Below are positions 46,734 through 55,531 of a stretch of DNA of 64,000 bases, one piece after another. The position numbers and the translations under genes are program-made. Each line of letters opens with the position of its first letter. Within the stretch, counting starts at the first letter, position 1. The notes under the pieces were generated by a model. The model was not told where the DNA came from. It saw only the letters and a program-made list of their open reading frames with translations, and made no database searches. Origin of the DNA: Actinomadura spongiicola (lineage in GTDB: Bacteria; Actinomycetota; Actinomycetes; Streptosporangiales; Streptosporangiaceae). The stretch spans positions 496,001 to 560,000 of the forward strand of contig NZ_QVNQ01000002.1 in the NCBI RefSeq assembly GCF_003432485.1. Reading direction: 5' to 3'.

Positions 46734-47483
46734 TCAGAGCGCCGCGAGCACGCCCGGGACGTCGTTGACGACCATCGCGTCGAACCCGGCCGCCGCGTAG
46801 TCCGGTGCCGTCTCGGCGGTCGGGCACCACACGACGGTCTCCAGGCCCGCCTTGTGCGCGACGTCCACGCAGTGCTCCAGGGGGCGCAGGCGCGTGTCGG
46901 GATGGTCGAGACCGCACGACCCGGTGTGCACGGCGACGACGTCCAGCCCGAGCCCGGTCGCGGCGGGGACGGCGTGCCAGAACGGGAACCGCAGCCACGT
47001 CAGCAGCCCCAGCGGGACGCCGGGCAGTTCGTCCCGCAGGAACGTCAGCAGCGACGGATCGAACGACGTGACGAGCAGCCCGCGCCGCTTCGCCTCCCGC
47101 TTCAGCACCGGCAGGAGCAGCGCGCCGGTGCGGCGGGACGGGTCGTCCACCGCGTCCTCCAGGACGGTCTTGACGTCGACGTCCACGGCGACGTCCGCGG
47201 GGAGCGCGTCGAACACGTCCGTGAGGCGGGGCAGCCCGCTCGCCGCGCCCGGCAGGTCGACGACGTGGTCACCGCCGGGGACGGTCGGGTCGTGCCGCAG
47301 GACCAGGTCGTCGTCGGCCGTCCGGGTCACGTCGATCTCGACCCACGACAGGCCCGCGTCGACGGCGGCGAGCAGCGAGGGCAGCGTGTTCTCGGCGACG
47401 GGCGCCGCCGCGCCGGGCGGCGTCGGCTCCCCGGACCCGTAGCCGCGATGGCCGATCACCGTGGGAGTGCTCTCGAAGATCAA
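46734..47483 (-). CDS. glycerophosphodiester phosphodiesterase
   Basis: 249 aa from a TTG start that overlaps the stop of the upstream gene (TTGA). The GDPD barrel shows IGHRGYGS (His-Arg), ENTLPSLLAAVDAGLSWVEIDV (Glu, Asp metal ligands), LVLRHDPTV (catalytic His) and LLVTSFDPSLL. It hydrolyses glycerophosphodiesters to glycerol-3-phosphate and an alcohol. No signal peptide is present, so it acts in the cytoplasm. Coupling to a cytidylyltransferase gene suggests recycling or shaping of a glycerol- or polyol-phosphate pool. Confidence 0.9.
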   Translation of the reverse strand: MIFESTPTVIGHRGYGSGEPTPPGAAAPVAENTLPSLLAAVDAGLSWVEIDVTRTADDDLVLRHDPTVPGGDHVVDLPGAASGLPRLTDVFDALPADVAVDVDVKTVLEDAVDDPSRRTGALLLPVLKREAKRRGLLVTSFDPSLLTFLRDELPGVPLGLLTWLRFPFWHAVPAATGLGLDVVAVHTGSCGLDHPDTRLRPLEHCVDVAHKAGLETVVWCPTAETAPDYAAAGFDAMVVNDVPGVLAAL

Positions 47484-48196
47484 CGGACGTCTCCCGTGGT
47501 GTGGTGCTCTCCGGCGAGGTGCTCGGCGACGACGGCGTCGAGCGGTCGGGTGACCTTGAGGTTCCGGTCGCTGCCCGCGACGACGCGGATGGGCACGTCC
47601 GGCAGGTAGCGGTGCACGATCCCGCAGTCGTCGGTGGCCCGCAGCGCGGGGTCGGCGAGCGCCAGCTCGTACGCCCGGCGGATCGTGCCGAGCCGGAAGC
47701 CCTGCGGGGTCTGGAACAGGCTCATCGAGTCACGTGGCGGCATGGACACGACCAGGCCGTCCTCGACCACCACGATCGTGTCGGACGCGGGCACACCGAC
47801 CGCGACCGCGTCGTGGCCGTCCAGCGCGTCCAGCACGCGGTCGATCACCGAGGCGTCCACGAACGGGCGGGCCGCGTCGTGGAACAGCACCCGGGCGTCG
47901 TCCGGACGGTCGTCCAGCACGCGCAGCGCCGCGACCGTGGACGCGGTCCGCGTGTCGCCGCCCTCGATCACCGCCGCCGTCTTCCGGAACGGCGCGGCGA
48001 TCGCGGCGGCGTCCCGCAGATGCCCGGCCGCCATCACGACGACCACCTCGTCGACGGCGGGATGCGCGTCGAACGCGGCGATCGCGTGCGCCAGGATCGG
48101 CCGCCCGCCCACCTCGACGAGCTGCTTGGGGCGCCCGGCGCCCATCCGCGCGCCGACCCCGCCGGCCAGCACCACCGCCACCGTCCGCGTCGCCAT
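47480..48196 (-). CDS. IspD/TarI-family cytidylyltransferase
   Basis: 238 aa from ATG 48196. The nucleotidyltransferase signature VVLAGGVGARMGAGRPKQLVE binds CTP; LFHDAARPFVD, GVPASDTIVVV and FQTPQGFRLGTIRRAY are typical of the family. IspD makes CDP-methylerythritol for isoprenoids; TarI makes CDP-ribitol for teichoic acid, and the two are hard to tell apart by motifs. No ispF is next to it, whereas GDPD, an alcohol dehydrogenase and a CDP-alcohol transferase are near, so a polyol-phosphate role is at least as likely. Confidence 0.85.
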   Translation of the reverse strand: MATRTVAVVLAGGVGARMGAGRPKQLVEVGGRPILAHAIAAFDAHPAVDEVVVVMAAGHLRDAAAIAAPFRKTAAVIEGGDTRTASTVAALRVLDDRPDDARVLFHDAARPFVDASVIDRVLDALDGHDAVAVGVPASDTIVVVEDGLVVSMPPRDSMSLFQTPQGFRLGTIRRAYELALADPALRATDDCGIVHRYLPDVPIRVVAGSDRNLKVTRPLDAVVAEHLAGEHHTTGDVR

Positions 48197-48606
48197 GCCA
48201 CCCCGGTTTCCACGACATCCGGTCATCGGGCCGCTACGCTGTGCGTCTGCCCCGTGACGTTCCGAACCGGCCGGAGGCCCGATGGATCCGCAGGCCCCAT
48301 GGACCAGGCGTCCCCACGCGATCGGCCGGTCAGGCCCAACGTACCGGACCGGCCCATGATCATCGGAAGGTTCGTCCGGTCGGACCGGCCCGCGCACCGC
48401 CCGTTCCCTGCGGAATCGAGTATGGTTACCTGGCCGTGCCGGAGTTCGCGCAGCCCGTGTCGGTGCCGGGCGGGGCTCGGCCGGGAAGGCCGGATAGCAG
48501 CAACATGCGAACCTTGTCCGGATTACTCCCGTTCGCATCCATGGCGTCGGCCGCCTAGGTTGGCCGGACGGCCCGGCGTGATCGTCGACCTGGAGAGAGG
48601 GAAAGC
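48197..48606. other. 410-base divergent intergenic region
   Basis: No gene is supported on either strand; only very short open frames occur, such as a 17-codon ATG frame at about 48506-48559. The region must carry the promoters of the cytidylyltransferase and nucleotidyltransferase genes. A GGCCGG/CCGGCC-rich stretch (48470-48495) can fold. GAGAGAGGGAA precedes the ATG at 48607. Confidence 0.4.
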
Positions 48607-49350
48607 ATGATCGGCATGGTGCTGGCGGCGGGCGCGGGCCGGAGGCTGCGACCGTACACCGACACCCTCCCCAAGGCCCTCGTCCCCGTGCGCGAGACCG
48701 CCGACGGGACGACGAGCATCCTCGACATCGCGCTCGGCAACCTCGCCGAGGTCGGGCTGACCGACGTCGTCATCGTCGTCGGCTACCGCGCGGACGCGGT
48801 CGAGGAGCGCAGGGCCGCGCTCCAGGAGCGGTACGGCGTGTCCATCACGCTCGTCCACAACGACAAGGCCGAGGAGTGGAACAACGCCTACTCCCTCTGG
48901 CTGGCTCGGGAACACTTCTCCAAGGGCGTCCTCATGGTCAACGGCGACACGGTCCATCCGGTGAGCGTCGAGAAGACGCTACTGGCCAACCGTGGACCGG
49001 ACATCCTCCTCGCCGTGGACGATGTGAAAACCCTGGCCGACGAGGAGATGAAGGTCATCCTCGACGGCGAGGGCCGGTTGAAGACCATCACCAAGCTCAT
49101 GGACCCGTCCACCGCGAACGGCGAGTACATCGGTGCCACGCTCATCGAGCCCGCCGCCGCCGGGCCGCTCGCCGACGCCCTCAAGGCCACCTGGGAACGC
49201 GACCCCGACCTCTACTACGAGGACGGCTACCAGGAGTACGTCGACCGGGGCGGCCGCATCGGCGTGGCCCCCATCGGCGACGTCCCCTGGGTCGAGGTCG
49301 ACGACCACGCCGACCTGGAGAAGGCCCGCCGGATCGCCAAGGGACACTGA
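48607..49350 (+). CDS. NTP_transferase (sugar-1-P or phosphocholine nucleotidyltransferase type)
   Basis: 247 aa. It has the pyrophosphorylase signature VLAAGAGRRLRPYTDTLPKA, then VIVVGYRADAVEE, NDKAEEWNNAYSLWLARE, MVNGDTVHPVSV (the metal Asp) and EVDDHADLEKARRI at the end. The NNxYS-xxLA pattern is typical of the LicC-like phosphocholine/sugar-alcohol branch. It activates a phosphorylated small molecule with CTP or another NTP. It begins a four-gene run (28-base gap, then overlaps) with a G1P-dehydrogenase-like enzyme, a CDP-alcohol transferase and a GT2. Confidence 0.87.
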   Translation: MIGMVLAAGAGRRLRPYTDTLPKALVPVRETADGTTSILDIALGNLAEVGLTDVVIVVGYRADAVEERRAALQERYGVSITLVHNDKAEEWNNAYSLWLAREHFSKGVLMVNGDTVHPVSVEKTLLANRGPDILLAVDDVKTLADEEMKVILDGEGRLKTITKLMDPSTANGEYIGATLIEPAAAGPLADALKATWERDPDLYYEDGYQEYVDRGGRIGVAPIGDVPWVEVDDHADLEKARRIAKGH

Positions 49351-49378
49351 CCGCGAACGCGACCGAGCGAGGAGGCTC

Positions 49379-50452
49379 ATGCCCCTGCTGACGCGAATGC
49401 TGAACGCCCCGCTGTCCATCGACGTGCGTCGCGGCGCCGTCGCGGGCCTCGGTGAACTGCTCGCCGACAAGCGGATCGCCACCGAGGGACGCGTCGCCAT
49501 CGCCGTCGGACCCGGCCAGGGCGACCAGATCGCCGAACACGTCCGCCCGTCCCTGTCGTCCTGCGACGTGTTCCACGTCGAGGGCGGCACCGTCGACGCG
49601 GCCGTCGACCTCACCGCCAAACTCCGCGCGGGATCGTACGAGGCCGTCGTCGGGATCGGCGGTGGCCGGACGATCGACGCCACCAAGTACGCGGCCACGC
49701 TGTCCGGCATCCCGATGGTGTCGGTCGCGACGAACCTGTCCCACGACGGGATCTGCTCCCCGGTCGCCTCCCTCGTCCACGACAAGGGCAAGGGCTCGTT
49801 CGGCGTGGTGATGCCGCTCGCGATGATCGTCGACCTGGACTATGTGCACGCCGCGCCCGCCCGGCTCATCCGCGCCGGGATCGGGGACGTCGTCAGCAAC
49901 CTGTCCGCCGTGGAGGACTGGCTGCTCGCCGCCGACGAATGCGGCGAACGCGTCGACCGGATGGCGCTCACCGTCGCGCGCACCGCCGCGGAGGCGCTGC
50001 TGCACCAGCCCGAGTCGATCGAGTCGGACCGGTTCCTCACCGTCCTCGCCGAAGGACTCGTCCTGTCCGGGATGGCGATGGCGTTCGCGGGTGACTCCCG
50101 ACCCGCGAGCGGCGGCGACCACGAAATCCTGCACGCCATCGACCACCTGTTCCCCGGCACCGCCAACCACGGCGAACTCGCCGGAATCGGCGCGGCGTTC
50201 TGCTTCCACCTGCGCGCCACCCACCTCGGCTCCGGCAAGGACCGGCTGGACGACATCCTCGCGTGTCTCGCCCGGCACGGCTTGCCGCGCCTGCCCGGCG
50301 ACGTCGGCCTGACCGTCGAACAGTTCGCCGAGGCCGTGGAATACGCCCCCCGCACCCGACCAGGCCGCTATACGATCTTGGAATTTCTCGGTCTAGACCA
50401 GGGCGCGACCCTCAAGGCGGTGGAAGAGTATGTCCAGGCCCATGGAGGCTGA
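49379..50452 (+). CDS. iron-containing alcohol dehydrogenase, glycerol-1-phosphate dehydrogenase-like
   Basis: 357 aa from ATG 49379, with GAGGAGG just upstream. NAD-binding residues lie in VVGIGGGRTIDATKYAA and SVATNLSHDGICSPVAS. Metal ligands are Asp in RAGIGDVVSNLSAVEDW, His in GGDHEILHAIDHLF and His in NHGELAGIG. The family includes archaeal EgsA and bacterial AraM, which reduce dihydroxyacetone phosphate to sn-glycerol-1-phosphate. In this cluster it should supply a polyol phosphate for cytidylation and transfer (inference). The next gene overlaps its end by 23 bases. Confidence 0.87.
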   Translation: MPLLTRMLNAPLSIDVRRGAVAGLGELLADKRIATEGRVAIAVGPGQGDQIAEHVRPSLSSCDVFHVEGGTVDAAVDLTAKLRAGSYEAVVGIGGGRTIDATKYAATLSGIPMVSVATNLSHDGICSPVASLVHDKGKGSFGVVMPLAMIVDLDYVHAAPARLIRAGIGDVVSNLSAVEDWLLAADECGERVDRMALTVARTAAEALLHQPESIESDRFLTVLAEGLVLSGMAMAFAGDSRPASGGDHEILHAIDHLFPGTANHGELAGIGAAFCFHLRATHLGSGKDRLDDILACLARHGLPRLPGDVGLTVEQFAEAVEYAPRTRPGRYTILEFLGLDQGATLKAVEEYVQAHGG

Positions 50453-51293
50453 GATCCCCGTGGGGAACCGAACCCCCGAACCCCCCGGCGACGACCGTCC
50501 GCCCCGCAAGGGCGCCAGGGTCGCCGACATCCGCCGGTACGGGCAGCCCCCCGGGCTGAAGGACCGGCGCAACGAAGAGCACTGGGCGGGCCGCCTCTAC
50601 ATGCGCGACCTGTCCCCGTACGTCGCGTTGGTCGCGCTGCGCCTCGGCCTCAGCCCCAACCAGCTCACGTACCTGATGATGCTCAGCGGCATCGTCGCGG
50701 GCGCCGTGGTGTCTCTGCCCGCGTCCCCGCTGTGGACGGCGCTCGGCGGCGCCGTGCTCGTCCAGATCTACCTCCTCCTCGACTGCGTGGACGGCGAGGT
50801 CGCCCGCTACCTGCGCCGCACCTCGGTCGCCGGGGTGTTCCTCGACCGCATCGGGCACTACCTGTCCGAGGTGTCGCTGCTCATCGGGCTCGGCTTCATG
50901 GCCCAGGGCGGCTGGGAGAACGGCGGCTGGGTCGAACTCGGCCTCGTCGCCGCCCTCGGCGCCGCGCTGATCAAGGCGGAGACCGACAACGTCGTCGTCG
51001 CACGCGCCAAGTCGGGACTGCCCGCCGACCCCACCGGCGGCGACAGCGCGCTGCGCCCCCGCTCCACCCGCATCGCCCTCGCCCGGCAGGCCGCGTCCAT
51101 GCTGCGCCTGCACCGGATCATCGGCGCCGTCGAACTGTCCCTGCTGATCCTCGCCGCCGCCGTGATCGACACCGTGTTCGGCGGCGACGACCCCACCGCC
51201 GTCCGCGTCCTCATGGTCGCCGTCGCCGCCGTCGCCGCCGTCCAGACCCTGCTGCACCTGGTCAGCATCCTGGCCTCCCGGAGACTGAAGTGA
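50430..51293 (+). CDS. CDP-alcohol phosphatidyltransferase family membrane enzyme
   Basis: 287 aa. A hydrophilic N-terminus of about 60 residues precedes about six TM helices. The CDP-alcohol motif is visible as D-C-V-D-G-E-V-A-R, eight residues, G-x3-D-x3-H. The last Asp of the usual D-x2-D-G-x2-A-R-x8-G-x3-D-x3-D is replaced by His, the position of the presumed catalytic base. The enzyme should transfer a CDP-activated alcohol to a phosphate- or lipid-linked acceptor. It overlaps the genes on both sides, so the run is one operon. Confidence 0.87.
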   Translation: MSRPMEAEIPVGNRTPEPPGDDRPPRKGARVADIRRYGQPPGLKDRRNEEHWAGRLYMRDLSPYVALVALRLGLSPNQLTYLMMLSGIVAGAVVSLPASPLWTALGGAVLVQIYLLLDCVDGEVARYLRRTSVAGVFLDRIGHYLSEVSLLIGLGFMAQGGWENGGWVELGLVAALGAALIKAETDNVVVARAKSGLPADPTGGDSALRPRSTRIALARQAASMLRLHRIIGAVELSLLILAAAVIDTVFGGDDPTAVRVLMVAVAAVAAVQTLLHLVSILASRRLK

Positions 51294-52171
51294 AACTCTC
51301 CGTCGTCATCCTGACCATGGGCAACCGCCCGGACGAACTGGCCCGCGCCGTTCGCAGCGCCCTCGAACAGGAACACGTGGACGTCGAGGTCGTCCTCGTC
51401 GGCAACGGCGTCGACCCCGCCGGCGACCGCGCCGACCAACCCCCGTTCGACGACGAGCGCGTCAAGAGCGTCGCCCTCCCGAAGAACGTCGGCATCCCCG
51501 CGGGCCGCAACCGGGGCGTGGAGGCGTCCAGCGGCGACGTCATCCTCTTCCTCGACGACGACGGCTGGTACCGCTCCACCCGCCTGGGCGCCCACCTGCG
51601 CGACCGGTTCTCCGCCGAACCCGACCTCGGCATCGTCTCGTTCCGCGTCCGCGACCCCGAGGGCGGACGCGGCGAACGCCGCCACGTCCCCCGGCTCCGC
51701 GCCGGCGACCCCGAACGCTCCTCCGCCGTCACCACCTTCCTCGGCGGCGCCTGCGCCGTCCGCCGCGCCGCGTTCGACGCGGGCGGCGGCCTCCCCGAGG
51801 ACTTCTTCTACGCCCACGAGGAAACCGACCTCGCCTGGCAGGTCCTCAACGCCGGCTACCGCATCGTCTACGACGCCTCAGCCGTCATGTTCCACCCCGC
51901 CGTCCTGCCGACCCGCCACGACATGTTCTACCGCTACAACGCCCGCAACCGCGTCTGGCTGGCCCGCCGCAACCTCCCCTGGCCCCTCGCCCTCACCTAC
52001 GTCGCCGTATGGGTCGGCATGACCGTCCTCCGCGAACGCAAACCCAAGGCCCTCAAGCCCTGGTTCAAAGGCTTCGTCGAAGGCTGGCGCAAACCCGCGG
52101 GCCCCCGCCGCCCCATCACCTACCGCACCGCCTGGAGAATGACCCGAACAGGAAGACCTCCTGTTATTTAG
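51290..52171 (+). CDS. glycosyltransferase family 2
   Basis: 293 aa from a GTG overlapping the previous stop (GTGA). The GT-A fold shows LSVVILTMGNRPDELARAV, KNVGIPAGRNRGVEASSGD, the DxD-type LFLDDDGWY, FLGGACAVRRAAF and EDFFYAHEETDLAWQ. It resembles rhamnosyl-/galactofuranosyl-type transferases acting on surface glycans. C-terminal hydrophobic and basic segments suggest membrane contact. Its last codons and stop run into a family II repeat. Confidence 0.9.
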   Translation: MKLSVVILTMGNRPDELARAVRSALEQEHVDVEVVLVGNGVDPAGDRADQPPFDDERVKSVALPKNVGIPAGRNRGVEASSGDVILFLDDDGWYRSTRLGAHLRDRFSAEPDLGIVSFRVRDPEGGRGERRHVPRLRAGDPERSSAVTTFLGGACAVRRAAFDAGGGLPEDFFYAHEETDLAWQVLNAGYRIVYDASAVMFHPAVLPTRHDMFYRYNARNRVWLARRNLPWPLALTYVAVWVGMTVLRERKPKALKPWFKGFVEGWRKPAGPRRPITYRTAWRMTRTGRPPVI

Positions 52172-52325
52172 TATTTTTCTCCTCCTTCGGGCCCGGAGGG
52201 CCCTCCATCGTCGAAAAACACGTGCGATCGCTGGCATCGCTTCGGCTCGCCTTGCGGCTCGCTGCGCGATCAGGTTCTCGCTTCGCTTGAACCTGCCTTC
52301 GGACGCGATCGCAAACCTTGAGGTT
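52164..52325 (-). repeat. palindrome-rich intergenic repeat, family II (inverted copy)
   Basis: This inverted copy of the element at 23065-23275 matches over blocks including the CCTCCTTCGGGCCC stretch, GATCGCTGGCATCGCTTCGG and TGATCAGG-type TTCTCGCTTCGCTTGAACC. It begins at the stop of the GT2 gene and fills most of the convergent gap to the TetR gene. No gene lies in 52172-52366. Confidence 0.75.
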
Positions 52326-52366
52326 GTTGTGGGGTTGCTGTGGCGGGCTGGGGTTCGTGCGGATGG

Positions 52367-52984
52367 TTAGGGGGTGGGGGTTAGGGCTTTGACGATTAGG
52401 GTTGTTAGTTCGGTGGTTATTTGGTCTGTGGGGATGGTTTGGTTTTGGGTGGACCAGTGGTGGATTAGGGCGGTTAGGGCGCCAGTTATTGCGATTACGG
52501 TTAGCGTGTAGTCGCGGGGTGGGGCCTCGTTGCGGGTTACGGCGTCCTGGATGAGGGTGCGGATCGCGTTTTCCCACTGGCTGTATCGGTCCAGGGTGGG
52601 GCCGACCTCGACGAACGCTATGCGGGCCCAGCGGGGGTCGGTGGCGGTTACGGAGACGAACGCGTGGACGGCGTTGTGGACGCGGGTTGGTAGGTCGGCC
52701 TTCGCCGCCTCGGTGTAGGCGGTGGCGAAGGCTCGGGCGGCGCGGTCGTTGACGGTGCGGTGCAGGGTGGTGAGGAGTTCCTCGCGTCCGGTGAACTCCT
52801 CGTAGAAGTTGCGGGTGGACACGCTCGCCGTCGCGCACAGCCGTTCTATGGACGTGGCGGTGTAGCCGCGGGTCCCGAAAAGTTCGAGACCGGCCGCCAG
52901 CAGCCGTCCCCGCCGCTCGGCCCGGCGCTCCTCGGCCGAACGACCACCGTAACTTCGCCTGGGTGCGGGATTCCGGCCGCTCAT
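52367..52984 (-). CDS. TetR-family transcriptional regulator
   Basis: 205 aa. The N-terminal HTH is clear: RLLAAGLELFGTRGYTATSI followed by ERLCATASVSTRNFYEEF (about 25-75). The C-terminal ligand domain (about 80-200) has no recognised pocket. Codons in the 3' part use many T/A third positions compared with the neighbours. It probably represses a nearby or its own promoter; the 39 bases to the helicase gene downstream suggest they may be co-transcribed. Confidence 0.9.
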   Translation of the reverse strand: MSGRNPAPRRSYGGRSAEERRAERRGRLLAAGLELFGTRGYTATSIERLCATASVSTRNFYEEFTGREELLTTLHRTVNDRAARAFATAYTEAAKADLPTRVHNAVHAFVSVTATDPRWARIAFVEVGPTLDRYSQWENAIRTLIQDAVTRNEAPPRDYTLTVIAITGALTALIHHWSTQNQTIPTDQITTELTTLIVKALTPTP

Positions 52985-53023
52985 CGATCTCCGTTCACCC
53001 GTGCGGATGGAGCCAGCGTCAGC

Positions 53024-55441
53024 CTAACCCGATCGCCCGGGCGGATCCCCGCCAAGGCTTTTCAAGAAGGCCTCTTCTGTGGTGAGGATGGTCAGGTATT
53101 GGGTGGCTCGGGAGACGGCCACGTAGAGGACGCGTAGGCCGCGGGGGGATTGGGCGGCGACGGTCTCGGGGGCGACGATCACCGCGGCGTCGAATTCCAG
53201 GCCCTTGGCTTCCAGGACGTTCAGGACTTGGACGCGGTCGGGGAGGCCTTCGGCGAGGTGGTCGGGGGCCGTCCAGGCGGCGGGTTCTGGTGGGGTGTCG
53301 AAGAGGGTCGTCTGGGTCGGCTCGTCGTCGGGGGGCATCGGGACGATGATGCCGATGGTGCCTTCTACCTGGGTGAGGAGTTCTTCGGCGGCGGCGCGGG
53401 CGGTGGTGGCGAGGTCGGGGGGAGCGATCAGGCGGATCTGCGGGTCGATGCCCGAGGTGCGGACGGCGCGGGCCGGGGAGGCGTCGGGGAGGGCCATGGC
53501 CAGGACGCGGGCGGACACGGCCGCGATCTCGGTGGAGTTGCGGTAGTTGGTGGTGAGTTCGTATTCGTGGCGGGGGCGTTGGGGGGTGGGCTTGCGGCGG
53601 GAGCGGGGGCGTGGGCCGCCGAGGGCGGTTTCCATGGCTCGGCGGGCGGCGTCCAGGTCTTCCCAGGCGCTCTGGGCCGGGTCCTCCACGATGGTCCAGC
53701 TGGCGTGGCGGCCGCGGCGGCCGAGCATCCGCCACTGCATGGGGGAGAGGTCCTGCGCCTCGTCGACCACGATGTGCGCGTACTCGGGACGTTCCTCGAC
53801 CACGCCGTCGTCCACGCGGCGCGAGCGTTCCAGGCGTTCGATGGACGTGGTGAGTTCGCGCATCTCGGGTTCCCACGTCTCGTCCACGACTTCCTCGCCG
53901 GTGAGGATGTTGACGCCGTCGACGACGAACGGGTCGTCGTCGGCGGGGGCCGTGGTCCGGGGGCGGGGCGGGGAGCCCAGAAGCGAGTCGAGCTCGTCTA
54001 GTAGGGCGATGTCCTGGTAGGTGAGGGGGCTATTGCCGGACCAAGATGCTGCGACGTGTTCTATGTCGGTGGTGTCGAGGTCGCGGGCGGCGGCGCGGCG
54101 TAGGCGGGACGGGTCGGCGAGGGAGCGGAGGACGTCCAGGGGGCGGCGGATCGGCCACCAGGCGATGAGGAAGTCGGTGAAGGCTCGTTGTTCGCGGACG
54201 CGTGCCTCGAACCGGGTGCGTTTGGGTTCGCCGTTCTCGCGGGTCGGTTCCTCGTCGAGGGAGGCCAGGCCGTCCTCGGCGAGGATCGCGTTCCACAGTG
54301 CCGTTTCGGCGCCCTCGGCTGATTCGGCCGCGTCCGGGCCGCCCACGTCGGTGAAGCGGCGCCAGAGGGCGTCCAGGAGGAGGTCGGCGGCGCGGCCCCG
54401 GGCGGCGTTGACGCTGCCGCGGCTGCGGCGGTGGACCTCGTTTCTGATCCGGTCGAGGCGGGGGCGGTCGAGGGTCACGACGACGCCCTTGAAGACGACG
54501 CGCAGCTGGTCCGGCGCGCCGGGCGGGTGGTCGGTGACGGCGCGGCGCAGGACCGTCGCCATGGTCTCGGCGCCCTTGATGCGGGCGAGGCGGGGTGGGT
54601 CGTGGACGGTGGCGGTCACGCTCTCGACCAGGTCGCCTAGGGAGCGCAGCGTCGCCGAGCCTTCGCCTAGCGAGGGGAGAACCCGTTCGATGTAGGCGGT
54701 GAAACGGCGGTTCGGGCCGACGACCAGTACGCCCCGGGAGCCGAACCGGCGCCGGTGCCGGAACAGCAGGTAGGCGACGCGGTGGAGGGCGACGGCGGTC
54801 TTGCCGGTGCCGGGGGCGCCGCGGACGAGGATCGTTCCGTCGGCGGGGGCGCGGATCACCTCGTCCTGCTCTCGTTGGATCGTCGCGACGATGTCGCGCA
54901 TCGCGCCCTCGCGGGTGCGGGCGAGGGAGGCGAGGAACGCGCCGTCGCCGACCACGGTCATACCGTCGGCGGCGTCCGGGTCGAGGAGGTCGTCCTCCAG
55001 GTCGACGACCGTGTGGCCCCGCGAGTGCAGGACGCGGCGCCGGACGACGCCGCGCGGGTCCTCGGGGGTGGCGCGGTAGAAGTCCTCGGCGGCGGGCGCC
55101 CGCCAGTCGATGACGAGGGAGTCGTGTTCGCTGGTCCGGACGCCGATACGGCCGATGTAGCGGACCTCAAGGGTGGCGAGGTCGAGGCGGCCGAAGACCA
55201 GGCCGTCGTCGGCGACGTCCAGCGCCTGGGCGCGCAGGGCCGCCTGGTGGACCATGGCGTCCCGGTCCACGAGCGAGCCCTTGGTGCCCGCCAGCGACTG
55301 CCGGTAGCCCTCGCGGATCATGGCCTGGGCGTCGGCGCGCATCTCCTCCAGCCGCGCGTACGCCGCGTCCACATAGCGCTGCTCGGCGGCGATCTCCCGA
55401 TCCTTCGTCGTACCGCCGGGGCCGGTCGGCCGCGTGTCCAA
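53024..55441 (-). CDS. HelD-like superfamily 1 helicase
   Basis: 805 aa. The N-terminal coiled coil (EIAAEQRYVDAAYARLEEMR) fits the arm that enters the RNA polymerase secondary channel. The helicase domains have Walker A RGAPGTGKTAVALHR (about 212), motif II HIVVDEAQDLSPMQWRML, ELTTNYRNSTEIA (motif IV-like), and VLEAKGLEFDAAVIV with RVLYVAVSRATQ at the end (motif VI). Family members release stalled RNA polymerase from nucleic acids and in actinobacteria can influence rifamycin susceptibility. The resistance subtype cannot be assigned here. Confidence 0.87.
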   Translation of the reverse strand: MDTRPTGPGGTTKDREIAAEQRYVDAAYARLEEMRADAQAMIREGYRQSLAGTKGSLVDRDAMVHQAALRAQALDVADDGLVFGRLDLATLEVRYIGRIGVRTSEHDSLVIDWRAPAAEDFYRATPEDPRGVVRRRVLHSRGHTVVDLEDDLLDPDAADGMTVVGDGAFLASLARTREGAMRDIVATIQREQDEVIRAPADGTILVRGAPGTGKTAVALHRVAYLLFRHRRRFGSRGVLVVGPNRRFTAYIERVLPSLGEGSATLRSLGDLVESVTATVHDPPRLARIKGAETMATVLRRAVTDHPPGAPDQLRVVFKGVVVTLDRPRLDRIRNEVHRRSRGSVNAARGRAADLLLDALWRRFTDVGGPDAAESAEGAETALWNAILAEDGLASLDEEPTRENGEPKRTRFEARVREQRAFTDFLIAWWPIRRPLDVLRSLADPSRLRRAAARDLDTTDIEHVAASWSGNSPLTYQDIALLDELDSLLGSPPRPRTTAPADDDPFVVDGVNILTGEEVVDETWEPEMRELTTSIERLERSRRVDDGVVEERPEYAHIVVDEAQDLSPMQWRMLGRRGRHASWTIVEDPAQSAWEDLDAARRAMETALGGPRPRSRRKPTPQRPRHEYELTTNYRNSTEIAAVSARVLAMALPDASPARAVRTSGIDPQIRLIAPPDLATTARAAAEELLTQVEGTIGIIVPMPPDDEPTQTTLFDTPPEPAAWTAPDHLAEGLPDRVQVLNVLEAKGLEFDAAVIVAPETVAAQSPRGLRVLYVAVSRATQYLTILTTEEAFLKSLGGDPPGRSG

Positions 55442-55531
55442 TGCGGTGCATTCCTCCGTGGGGCGCGATCGCGTTCGTGAGATTGGCCAGGGTACCCCGG
55501 TGGGCGTCCTGATGCGGACGGCCGCGCCGCC

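Noticed and set aside
47480..48196. Firm naming as ispD of the MEP pathway
   Set aside because: TarI and IspD share these motifs, and no ispF or other MEP gene is adjacent.
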